From contig NC_046676.1 in NCBI RefSeq assembly GCF_003369915.1, positions 18,892,001 to 18,956,000 of the forward strand: a stretch of 64,000 nucleotides of DNA, in the 5' to 3' direction. The notes below the pieces were generated by a model. That model saw nothing but the letters and a program-made list of their open reading frames with translations, was not told the DNA's origin and searched no databases. The stretch is from Drosophila miranda. Its lineage: Eukaryota; Arthropoda; Insecta; Diptera; Drosophilidae. Positions 54,904 through 64,000 of the stretch are shown here, piece by piece (position 1 is the first letter of the stretch; each line of letters opens with the position of its first letter). The position numbers and the translations under genes were made by a program.

Positions 54904-57323
54904 CTACATGCACTTTACAATAAATTCCAGAAAAGCCAGCTCCTTGTTCATTTCAGTGACCCTTTTGAAATGCCTCTGTACGTAGGGAGTGAGAACCTCT
55001 ACCATGTTGCCGTTGTTGTAGAATCGTGCCTTAGGATCCAGCAGAGCATCTCCAATTAAGTGCTTGAGGATTACATTGCCAGCGTGCGAGTTTCGCGAGT
55101 TTGTGGTCCAGGCCTTAACGTGCTGTAGCAGCGCCACGCGCTGGTCCACATTTAGTTGATCCACCAGTTGACGGAGGCCGGCTTCATCACGCTCTCGCAC
55201 AAAGTGGATTATTATGTCGAAGGTTGTTTTAGGTTTGTTCAAGTTCAGCGCCAGGACAAAGGCCTTATGCAGCTGCTTCTGTGCATGGAGGAGGGAGTGC
55301 AGGGTCTGCTCCTGCTCCAGGATCTCCTGACGCTTATCGAGAGCCTCGTTGCGCGTGGCCTGCGTTACATCGCCAAAGCGTATCAGCTTGGAGTCTGCTC
55401 CCCCTGTGTAGAAGAAGCGATTACTTCTACCAGAGACCGCTAAGGCCCAGACACGATCGTTATGCTCGTCGAGGGACTGGAGGCAAGTATTGGTCTTGAT
55501 GTTCCACAGCTTGAGGAGGCCATCCGAGGCGGCAGAGATGATAAACTTTCCGTGGTCCAGGAACTCTGCTCTTAGAATTGTACACTCTTGATCAAAGCGT
55601 TTAATGCAAGTAAAATTGCTGATCGACCAGAGGCGGAGCGTGCAGTCGGAGGACGACGTGAGCACAACCTGATCGACTGGAGAGAAGCGCACACTCCACA
55701 CACCGCGCGTGTGGCCACGTAGCACTCCCAGCAACGAATTGGAGTCTGCCATCCAAAGCTTGGCCGTCTTGTCCTGCGAGGCGGTAGCCAAGATTTTGTT
55801 GTTCACTGCATAGGCAACACAATTGACCTCCTTGTCATGGGCCAGCGCTGAATATCGCAGGTTGAATGTGTAAGAGTTGCGCTCCTGCTTATCCCTGGTC
55901 AAGTTCCAGACTTTCATGCTCCCGTCTTGGCACACAGAGGCAAAACCCGTGGCTCCATTGTGGGTCATAGCCACACATCCGATTGTAGATGTATGGCAGT
56001 TTGTTTGCTGCGTTAGACCTTCCAATGAGCAGGCCTTCTCATGCTCGAGCTTCCACAGTCGAATGCTACAATCTTTGCCCACAGAAATGAGCAGATTGTG
56101 AGAGGCCGCCAAAGCCATGACTGTGTCGGAATGTCCGACAATCAGTTTGCAGTTCATATCGTTCTCCGTATCGTATAGTTTAAAGTGTTTGCTGTTAGTG
56201 GCCACGGCCAAGTAGCGGTCGTTGTCTCCCAAGAAGCACATATCCAGAATCTCATCGTTGTAGCCGACCAAGTGCTTAATGGGTTCAATACTGGAGCCAT
56301 CATAGACGATTATATTCTGTTCTGTGGTGACCAAAGCCAATTGTTTGAGGTCGCTACAATGTAGCAGACGACTGATTTGAAAGTCCGACTGTGTCAAAAG
56401 GTTCTTTATCTTCCAGGATTCGGCATCCACCTGCTGCAGATTTCCTGTTCCGCTGGCCACAATTATCTCCCTGCCCTCGTTTGTGTATACGACTCCCTCC
56501 AGCTCATCAAACAGTGGCAGTACTTTCAACTGCTTGCTTTCCACCTGATCTGTTAGCTTCCAAACAATCAAAACCTTATCTCGGCTTACAGTAGCTAGCT
56601 CATTGCAGTCTGCTTCGTTGCTCTTGAAGCTCAGACCGGTCACCTGCGAAAGATGGCCTCGCATTTTGTGTAGCAGCGTCTTCGACTGATAATTCCAGCA
56701 GTAAATCGTGTTATCCGAACCCACAGCATAGATCTCACGTCGCAAGACATTGGGATGGAAGCGCAGGAGCCAGCATGGACCAGGAAAGTCTTTCAGAGCA
56801 CACAGGCAGCTGTTGTTGGCGAAATCCCACAGTCTCAATGTTGCATCCGCTCCACCGCTTGTGCATACAAGCCTTCCGCAGGGACTAAACTCGATTTTGA
56901 TGACTGGCCCCTTGTGTTGGGCCTTCCACAGCTTTACAAGCTTACAGGTGGTCAGTAGCCAAAGGCGCAGCAGTCCACTGCGATGGGCAGTTACCAAGTG
57001 CTCGTGCGACAGGGCAAAGCAGGTGATGGCATCCTCCTCCACGTCGATGTCTTCCAAGTTGGCCGGCTTTTTGTTCTCTGCAGGCGTCGAGCCAACCCCG
57101 AAGCTCTGCAAGATTTGCGAGGTCTGGACGTCGACTTGGTTGACACTGACACCGTTCAGGCAATAGAAGTGCTGGCCATCCGAGCTCCACGCAATGTCGC
57201 CGCCGCCATAGAAGTTTGTGTACTGGGCCTCCGCTGCGTAGCTAAACCATACATTTATCGGTTATTTTTGTACACATTTATTAAAATATTCTCTCACCTT
57301 TTTTCACAAATATTCGCCAACAT
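54904..57323 (-). CDS. WD40 protein of the U3 snoRNP/SSU processome (Utp13/TBL3 family)
   Basis: A 26-base start exon, 57298-57323 (MLANICEK), is spliced in phase 2 to 54904-57241, giving 787 residues. Beta-propeller repeats fill about 60-640, with recurring GH...V...F.P....L.S.S.D.T.RLW signatures such as TSGGADATLRLWDF, LISVGKDCSIRLWK, TASQDKTAKLWM, TSSSDCTLRLWS and SAASDGLLKLWN, consistent with two seven-bladed propellers. The last about 150 residues are the helical Utp13 domain (RQEILEQEQTLHSLL, LNKPKTTFDIIIHFV, YVQRHFKRVTEMNKELAFLE). The family acts in the nucleolus in 18S rRNA maturation. The D. melanogaster ortholog is, from memory, CG1671. It is divergent from Prosalpha7, with a DRE in the gap. 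Confidence 0.93.
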
Positions 57324-57405
57324 GTTTCTCGTTGTTTATAAATAAAACCGCGTGCGCGCTGAATGCTAGGCAAAAGTAGAGCTGGAGACCAAAACATCGC
57401 TTAAA

Positions 57406-57645
57406 CATCGATATTTTTTCAATTTTTTGCTTGAGATAAGCCCATTTTGGGTATGAAATGAATATAATAAAAATTGTTTGTTAAAAACAGAGCAAAATGA
57501 TTTCAGAAATATTATTTTGGTAAAAAACAACTTTGTAATCTTTCTTAAAACTAAAAAATGTGATTTGTAATTATAAACGCTTTTAAAGTTTATCTAATGT
57601 AATCTAAAAACATCGATGCCTGCAGTGTATACCGATGAAATCGAT
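57406..57645. promoter_or_regulatory. DRE-like sites between the Utp13 gene and Prosalpha7
   Basis: CATCGATA at 57406-57413, CATCGATG at 57611-57618 and ATCGAT at 57640-57645 in a 418-base gap between divergent starts. No TATA box is seen. This is a typical fly housekeeping bidirectional promoter. Confidence 0.55.
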
Positions 57646-57741
57646 GTTTCTCCGCTCTAGGCAAAAGGCGTCAAATCATTCTCCAAGTTCTATTAAAACA
57701 AATTTTTCGCGAAATAAACATTTACAATTTAAATCACAGCC

Positions 57742-58630
57742 ATGAGTACAATTGGAACTGGTGTAAGTAGAAGATAATAATGTTTGAGACTGGGCGGATC
57801 CTATTTGTACGCATTTGTATTGCAGTATGACTTGTCGGCATCGCAGTTTTCGCCGGACGGTCGCGTTTTCCAAATCGACTATGCTTCCAAAGCCGTGGAG
57901 AAAAGTGGCACAGTTATTGGAATTCGTGGCAAGGACTGCGTTATTCTTGCCGTTGAGAAAATAATAACCAGCAAATTATATGAGCCCGATGCCGCGGGAC
58001 GCATTTTCATTGTTGAGAAGAACATTGGCATGGCCGTGGCTGGTCTGGTGGCCGACGGCAACTATGTGGCTGATATTGCCCGCCAGGAGGCAGCAAATTA
58101 CCGTCAGCAGTTTGAGCAAGTGATTCCTTTGAAGCACCTGTGCGACCGCGTGTCGGCCTACGTCCATGCCTACACTTTGTACAGCGCAGTCCGCCCCTTT
58201 GGACTGTCTATTATCCTGGCCTCGTGGGATGAAAATGATGGACCCCAACTCTACAAAATTGAGCCATCCGGCTCGTACTTTGGGTACTTTGCCTGCGCCA
58301 GTGGAAAGGCCAAGCAACAGGCCAAGACTGAGATGGAAAAGTCCCGATTTGTCGATTTGAACACTGAGGAACTAGTTAAAAAGGCTGGTGAAATGTAAGT
58401 ACTTGTTAGTTTCCTTTAACGTTTAGCTCAATATTGACTGCTCTTGAAATTTCAGAATTTACCGCGTTCATGATGAGCTCAAGGACAAGGAATTCCGTTT
58501 CGAAATGGGTATCGTGGGCAGTGACACCCAGGGTATTTATCAAATCAATCCCGCGGTATTGACTGAGTTAGCCATAAAAGCCGGAGAAAATGCTAATGAG
58601 GAAGATGACAGCGGTGATGAGGCGCATTAA
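57742..58630 (+). CDS. Prosalpha7: 20S proteasome subunit alpha-7
   Basis: Exons 57742-57762, 57826-58394 and 58456-58630 give 254 residues, the usual length. The start exon encodes only MSTIGTG. The alpha-subunit signature YDLSASQFSPDGRVFQIDYA is at 8-27; the Ntn-hydrolase-like fold continues with KAVEKSGTVIGIRGKD, GLVADGNYVADIARQEA, RPFGLSIILASWDENDGPQLY and SGSYFGYFACASGKAKQQAK. There is no catalytic threonine, as expected for an alpha subunit of the outer ring. The acidic end (EEDDSGDEAH) is typical of alpha-7 (human PSMA3). It lies head to head with the Utp13 gene and in tandem with Orc6. Confidence 0.97.
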
Positions 58631-58819
58631 TTTTTGTATGGCAGTGAATCTAATTCTGGGCCCAAAAATGTAACATTAATTTTATATTTTCTATTCGCCT
58701 AATGAATACATACATATATGTGGGTTAAAACGAGCCTTTTTGTAAACTAGTTTCAGTGTAGTTTAGTTTTTCCTCTCTAGGTAACTCACCTTGCAAGCTA
58801 CTTAGAGATGCGCTTTTTG

Positions 58820-58827
58820 TATCGATA
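58820..58827. promoter_or_regulatory. DRE (TATCGATA) upstream of Orc6
   Basis: Perfect DREF element 136 bases before the Orc6 ATG, followed by a half-site-like CCTATCG near 58858-58864. DREF control of replication genes is well known in flies, so this is the likely Orc6 promoter. Confidence 0.7.
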
Positions 58828-58962
58828 GGCTGTATCCATTAAAAAGCGATAACGTTACCTATCGTCTGGTTTCTGGCGCGAAATATTATCTCCCATCTCT
58901 AATTTTACGACCAACCTGAAAACATAAACAATCAAATTTAAAACATTAGCTCTAATTGCAAA

Positions 58963-59774
58963 ATGACTACACTAATTGAACAGTTGATCGCAAAAATGGG
59001 CTTGCGGGAAGAGCCTAATGTGTTGGAGTGAGCTACACTTACAATAAATTTTGAATGAATATTTAAAGAGTCCTTTTCAGGAAAACCACAGAGTTAGTTC
59101 GTTTACTGGAGCTGCGGTCGACAAATGTGCCACTGCAAATAAACGAGTATGGGAAAATCGTCCTGTGCGCTGATCTAGCTTCGTGTCTGCTGGGCATTGG
59201 GTTTGACAAGGAGCAGGCGTTAAAGCTGTCTGGCCTGCGGAAGAGCCATTACCTTAACAACAAGCGTATGTTTGAGAAGCTACTGGATCTGAATAAATTG
59301 GTCAGCGTAAACGATATATGTGTGCAGTTAAGCCTCAACGAGGTGACTCGCAAAGCCGAGGAGTTGATGAATCTCTTCAAAGGTTTGGTTTCTGCTGAAG
59401 AAAACGACATTGACACTGCTCACCCACAATACGCCGCTATGGCCGTTTTCCTTGCCTGCCGCCTGCTAAAGAAGAAGGTTTCAAAGCCAAAACTAATGCC
59501 CTTCAGCAACCTGCGCCCAACCCAATGGCAACAGCTCGAACAGCAGTGGGAGCGAATGATAACCAAGCATTACAAGGAGAACAAAGTTGTCTCCCCAGGT
59601 GATCTGGATGAAAAGCTTAAACCAAGCCAGCAGGAGAATCTCACGAACGGGTCGAAGAAGTCCCTGAAACCCGAGATCGAAGACTATGAGAAATGGAAAT
59701 CTAGAATGCTGGCAATGGCTCAAGCAAAGCTGAGAGAAATGGAGGCCTCAAATGACCATCCAGTAGAGGTATAG
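58963..59774 (+). CDS. Orc6: Origin recognition complex subunit 6
   Basis: Exons 58963-59027 and 59081-59774, phase 2, give 252 residues. The protein has the two TFIIB-like helical repeats of Orc6: MTTLIEQLIAKMGLREEPNVLE through LASCLLGIGFDKEQALKLSGLRKSHY (about 1-95) and KAEELMNLFKGLVSAEENDIDTAHPQYAAMAVFLACRLLKKK (about 100-185), which bind DNA, then a linker and the C-terminal helix EDYEKWKSRMLAMAQAKLREME that joins ORC and, in flies, septin/Peanut functions. A DRE lies upstream. The 3' end converges on Sting, with 261 bases between stops. Confidence 0.95.
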
Positions 59775-60035
59775 AGGAAGCAAATGTCTTCATCGATGAG
59801 ATTATACTTCCTAGTGAACTTGTTGTATCCATTTGAAAACCAGTTGTATCTGTTAGTAAAGTTAGTTTATAATATATTTCTTTCAATTTAGTTTTAATTA
59901 TAGAAATTATAATTTAAAAACAAAATTGTCAACAGTGTTTAGTACACATTTTAAAATTAAGAGACTTTTGAAAGTTGTTGGTTTATCTGAACTTATTCGA
60001 CTTGTTTTGACAGTTGATTCCAAACTATGACTAGT

Positions 60036-61813
60036 CTAGGCAAACTGCTTTTTTTTGTTCTCCATGTGTGCAATTATCAATTCGCCAACATTGATTAGAT
60101 TACCATTGGCATCGTGTGCTGCAATTAAATGGACTTTTATATAATTGAATGTTTAATGAAATTACGAATATCGGCGCACAATTATAGATGATTAGCTCCA
60201 CTAAGTTACGTGTCTCAGGCCAAGTTTGCAAAAGATTTTTTAAATTCTTGTAGAACTTCAACCAGATCTCACGTTTCATTTCATGCATTTGCCAGGTTGC
60301 CGAAAGATGCGACTGCATCGAATCGAAGAAGGATAACATTGGTGTGGCACCCTCGATAGCAAAGTAATAGATTTTTCCATCGATCTTGCGTTTTAGTTTG
60401 TAGACAGCATGTTTATAAGGACGATTGACACCAGCCCGTTTTATGTGTACTGTTTCCAATGACTAAAGGAAATACAAAAGTATACTATGTGTTGGCCAAT
60501 TCAAGATATCTGTTCATAATACTTCGACTTTCTCCAGTAAATCGCTTTCGATGATGCCATTTACAAACATTTCGTCTGGAATGAGAATGATCAGTCGGTG
60601 CAGTCCAAACGTGATGTTATGTGTTTCCTGCGAGGGAATATCTCAATAATAGTTTTGAATTAATTTATAAACAGAGTGCATTACTTCATAGACTGCCATG
60701 CGGTGTTGAAGGCCTTCGCCCTGTCGTTCGGGCAGCGAAAGGTTCAAATAGCCGTGAAAGTAATTCGATGCCATTCCCGAAGCATAATCGAGTCCATGTG
60801 GTTCCCTTATCCAGTGGGAATATGATAGTGTACTGCCTCCAAGACCGCTGAATAGCAGCCAGTACAGCGGCATTTGGGCCAAGTACATGGCCGTAGGAAT
60901 TAGCGATTTGTAATTTCCCGTTGCAGAAAATCGAATGAATCCTAGGACAACGAAGCCCAGAAATATGAAGGTGCTGCTTTTATTGTATATAAACGATCGT
61001 CTCAGTATAACCCACAGACGATCCTCTGGCAAATAGTAACGCGAGAACTGAAAATACTCAATTACGCTGAGAGCCAGGCGCCGAATGAGGTCCGCCAGGA
61101 ATACCACACCGATAATGCGTACGGAAGTGTCTGTAGTAATTCCAATTGTTCGTTTAGTGCATTAAATGATTGCATTTTACCAAAGACTATACAATACCAA
61201 GATGTCGCATGAGCGACCAAAAAGCTGTTCTATGGCGGGTCCTAACATTAGGACCCAAAAGGCACGAGGGAGCGCGCGGGGTTTCAATTCCCTTTTCGCC
61301 TGTACTTCGTCTCTACCACGACCCCGCTGCCCATCGGTTTCGTCTGTTCGGCAACAGCACCGTCGAAGCGGTGTTCGCTGATCAGGCTGCCCTACGGTTT
61401 CGGCACGCAATCACTGACATGCTTTCAGTGCGCTTGTGTGTGAAGCTAAAAGCCGTATATGCTGCGGGCGAAACCGGTTTATGGCCGTGCCGACCTAGGA
61501 CATACACACATACATATACACAACTACAAGCATATTTCTGGGTTGGCTCGAGCTCGTGCTGACCGAGGCATTGACGAAGCCGAGTAGCACTTCGAAGGCG
61601 AAGGTAGCGTAAAAGAGAATTGAAGTACTAGTCCCGCCCGTACCGTGAAGCATCAAACGAAAATTGAAAAAGCATTTGTTCCTCATGCGACATCTTGGTA
61701 TTGTATAGTCTTTGATTTTACTCACCTAGGTAACCGCCAAGCATTTCCAAAGCTCGAAACTTCTTATTTCTCATTACTCGTACCCGCGCAGACGGTTCTT
61801 CTGGTGGTGCCAT
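60036..61813 (-). CDS. Sting: Stimulator of interferon genes (STING) ortholog
   Basis: Exons in translation order: 61726-61813, 60685-61130, 60523-60627, 60180-60462, 60036-60118; all phases match and give 334 residues. The N-terminal half is membrane-spanning (VRIIGVVFLADLIRRL, SSTFIFLGFVVLGFIRF, LIPTAMYLAQMPLYWLLF), and the cytosolic ligand-binding domain follows from LSYSHWIREPHGLDYASGMA, with HRLIILIPDEMFVNG, KIYYFAIEGATPMLSFFDSM and TWPETRNLVELIIYN. It ends soon after VGELIIAHMENKKKQFA, without the vertebrate-type signalling tail, as in other flies. STING binds cyclic dinucleotides at the ER and activates the Relish/NF-kB antiviral response. Exon 4 seems to read on into the next intron, but the splice at 60179/60119 restores the conserved NSHDANGNL end. 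A 534-bp transposon interrupts intron 1 eleven bases after the donor. Confidence 0.96.
61181..61714. mobile_element. 534-bp inverted-repeat DNA transposon in Sting intron 1
   Basis: Perfect 33-base terminal inverted repeats (61181-61213 and 61682-61714, outer end CAAAGACTATACAATACCAA) are flanked by a direct 7-base duplication ATTTTAC (61174-61180 and 61715-61721). It encodes no transposase and so is non-autonomous. A 7-base duplication with about 31-33-base repeats fits the 1360/Hoppel (ProtoP) branch of the P superfamily, but I cannot confirm the family. The interior is notably GC-rich, and a plus-strand frame stays open from an ATG just inside the repeat (61211) for about 117 codons. Confidence 0.9.
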
Positions 61814-63530
61814 GGCTATTCTGTCGAAAATAGTGATAAGAAACCGTACTTAGCCCACTTAGGCCCCCTCTATTTAAACAGTTCAACGACTTGAATCAAA
61901 TGGCGGGATATGTTACTAATGTTTAATTCTTCTTGTAGATCCATGCCATCTTTCCTCTGAACTGAAAAAAATCCACGATATCTTTCACCTGAACTACGCT
62001 AAAATGATTCAATTTTCATTATTTTCGGTGGAATATTAAAATACCCCCTTGGTTCCTCGATATTGATATTAGTTTTGATATTATTAGCTAGCTAACGATC
62101 ACATTTTCTACTTGACTTACTGACTAACAAAGAAACCCTTAGCTCTGCCCACATATTTTATAAGATTATCTACCTTAAGTACTCCTTTTAATTGTATTGT
62201 GTCTAAACTATTTCGTTAATTTAATATAAAGACAAACTAAATACATATATAAAATATATGTATATGCAGTGGTTGCATGGATGAAAAATTTTACATTACT
62301 TTTTGATTTGCCGACACGGAAACACGCCGTATTTCGTTTTCCATCCCACCATCTTCACTTCATTGTCTCACATTACCACCTGCCGAATTCCAGGGACTTA
62401 CCCGAATTTTTTACCACTTTATATTTCCGTCACATCATCTCCCAATTTAATTTAAAACATACCTATTCAGGCTGTCGGATTTATTTGCGGGGCTGTATGT
62501 AGGTACGTGCGAATGTTCAGAGAACAGATAACGTATATAAAAAATGTGTGTACATACATATGTACGAAAGTATAAGTATATATATAGGTATATATATATA
62601 AACAATATAATCACGAGTCCCACCCCTTTTTACATGCCAGAATGTACACGACCTTAGAGCACTGGGCGGCGTCTTCGTAGCGGGTTTTTGAATATATTTT
62701 AAAAAGGTTTTGGGTAATTTGAAAAAATATTTCAAGAATTCGATTCTATTCTATATATATATACATATGTATATATTCACCTTATAATATTTATATTCTC
62801 TATGTCACTTCTAAGAAAAAAGCACCATGCACCTCGGGGGAAAGAACTAAATTAATTCTTTATTCTGGTAAGGTAAGCTTGGGGTGTCGTGTGGATCGTG
62901 AAAGATGGATCGCGTGCTCACAGACTGTTAACGTGGGGAGTTAACAGCGCTGTTGCTCGGCGATTGTTTTTTATATGATCTTTGCATGTCGAATATGTGA
63001 GGAAGAAGCAGAAACCCTTACACTACGGTCACTCTAAACGGAACTCACGCGGAATGGATGGCATTAATAAATACAATGAATTTGTGGGATTCTGTCTTTC
63101 TGACGTCATTCTGTTCTTCTTCTTCATTTTTCTGTCATTTTGACGTCATTTTTGTCATTTTTGAAAAATACTGGAAAATACCAACAAAAAACAATTGCAG
63201 CTCTGGTCACGTTAACCAGCTGTTTCTGGCAGAACTTATCCGTTTTCCATTACTGCAGAAATTCGTCAGTATTTACAGTATATTTTGATATATTTTATTC
63301 CAGAAGGCTCTTATTTGTAAACAAAGCAGCATTTGCCCTTTATTCGCTTTATTTAAAAAACGAGAGTTGTATTTGTATTTGTTTGTGTGTGACTAAATCT
63401 AAACGAACAGATGTGAAACAAATTCAACTCTAGCCAACCAAAAATTAAGATCATCTGTTTTTGTGCATCGTCAGGATATGTTGCACTTTGTCTTCTAGCC
63501 TCCTACTCGTGATTTACCGTTGCCGAAAAT
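61814..63530. other. Intergenic region between Sting and PI31
   Basis: About 1.7 kb, divergent genes on both sides. It holds A/T-rich DNA, TATATA runs near 62578-62600 and 62752-62775, and two CRE palindromes near PI31. No further gene is seen. Promoters of both flanking genes must be here; I see no convincing TATA box at the Sting end. Confidence 0.5.
63101..63148. promoter_or_regulatory. Paired CRE palindromes upstream of PI31
   Basis: TGACGTCA at 63101-63108 and 63141-63148, exactly 40 bases apart, with related TGTCATTTT elements between and after them. CREB/ATF family proteins bind this 8-mer. They lie about 390-430 bases before the PI31 ATG. Confidence 0.5.
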
Positions 63531-64000
63531 ATGGAATCTCAAGCGTCCAAGACGGGTGACTTTTTCTACGGCTGGGATCTATTGTTCAAGACCATCCGGG
63601 CTGATGTCAACAAGAAGGCCGACGTGCTGATGGCACTGGTGCACTTTCTGCTGACCAAGCACTATAAGTTTCGCTGCGTGGGAATTGGCGATGATGTGAG
63701 TATTATCCTCCACACCATCCACATGCTTGAATAATGCTTTCGTTTCCTTTAGAAAACACTGTCGGAGGAGGAGGTGGGAAGTGAGCTGCTTCCTGACAAC
63801 TGGAACGACGATGACACCAAGTACTCGCTCCGCTATGAGCACGAAAAGGTGCTCTATCTGCTTATTGCTCACATAAGCGAAGAGGACTTGCTTATCAATT
63901 TATTGGACATCAATACCAAGAATGTATCCAATATTTGCATCGATCCCGAAAGCCTGGTGGCCGCTGTTAACGGAAACATAACCACACTGGTGCCAACTGC
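63531..64000 (+). CDS. PI31: Proteasome regulator PI31, N-terminal part (runs off the right edge)
   Basis: Exon 1 is 63531-63695 (55 codons) and exon 2 starts at 63753 after CCTTTAG and is still open at the edge; about 137 residues are visible. The sequence is the N-terminal FP domain of PI31: [60 protein letters not shown] and [17 protein letters not shown]31 binds the 20S proteasome through its Pro-rich C terminus (beyond the window) and in flies the F-box protein Nutcracker through the FP domain, promoting proteasome activity and transport. A paired CRE lies upstream. Confidence 0.94.

Noticed and set aside
60100-60179. Unspliced C terminus of Sting reading CAPIFVISLNIQLYKSPF
   Set aside because: This is intron read-through; splicing 60179 to 60118 restores the conserved C-terminal sequence and a proper stop.

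Overview
The window is nuclear DNA of a fruit fly (Drosophila). I infer this from short introns with GT-AG borders, many DRE promoter motifs (TATCGATA), DINE-1/INE-1-type repeats, long CA/GA/CTG microsatellites, and protein sequences that are clearly diverged orthologs of D. melanogaster chromosome arm 2R (Muller C) genes. The degree of divergence suits another lineage such as the obscura group, but I cannot fix the species.

Layout. (1) The left edge holds the 5' coding exons of an unrecognised minus-strand gene that runs out of the window; its upstream exons probably lie further right, so part of the following DNA may be its intron. (2) 6.8-8.7 kb: a CYP9-like cytochrome P450 with a TATA promoter. 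(3) 8.7-16.4 kb: repeat-rich non-coding DNA. (4) 16.5-21.7 kb: three divergent secreted CAP/antigen-5 genes (two minus, one plus) and a single-exon membrane LRR gene. (5) 21.7-34.1 kb: about 12 kb with no supported gene. (6) 34.1-41.8 kb: compact housekeeping block of crossbronx (cbx), a UPF0598 gene, an AN1 zinc-finger gene and cytosolic aspartate aminotransferase (Got1), whose first intron holds a tandem DINE-1-like repeat. (7) 41.8-49.3 kb: non-coding, with possible first exons of the next gene. (8) 49.3-61.8 kb: pyruvate carboxylase (PCB), the U3 snoRNP WD40 protein Utp13/TBL3, proteasome alpha7, Orc6 and Sting. (9) The right edge holds the 5' part of PI31, a proteasome regulator.

Functional links: Got1 and PCB both feed oxaloacetate metabolism; Prosalpha7 and PI31 both serve the proteasome; Sting is the cyclic-dinucleotide sensor of fly antiviral immunity. 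The most notable observations are a 534-bp inverted-repeat transposon with a 7-bp target duplication inserted at the 5' splice site of Sting intron 1 and carrying a GC-rich open interior, an in-frame 48-bp cassette exon in PCB, a coding start at the left edge that is easily missed, and loss of the CAP signature histidine in one of the three CAP paralogs.
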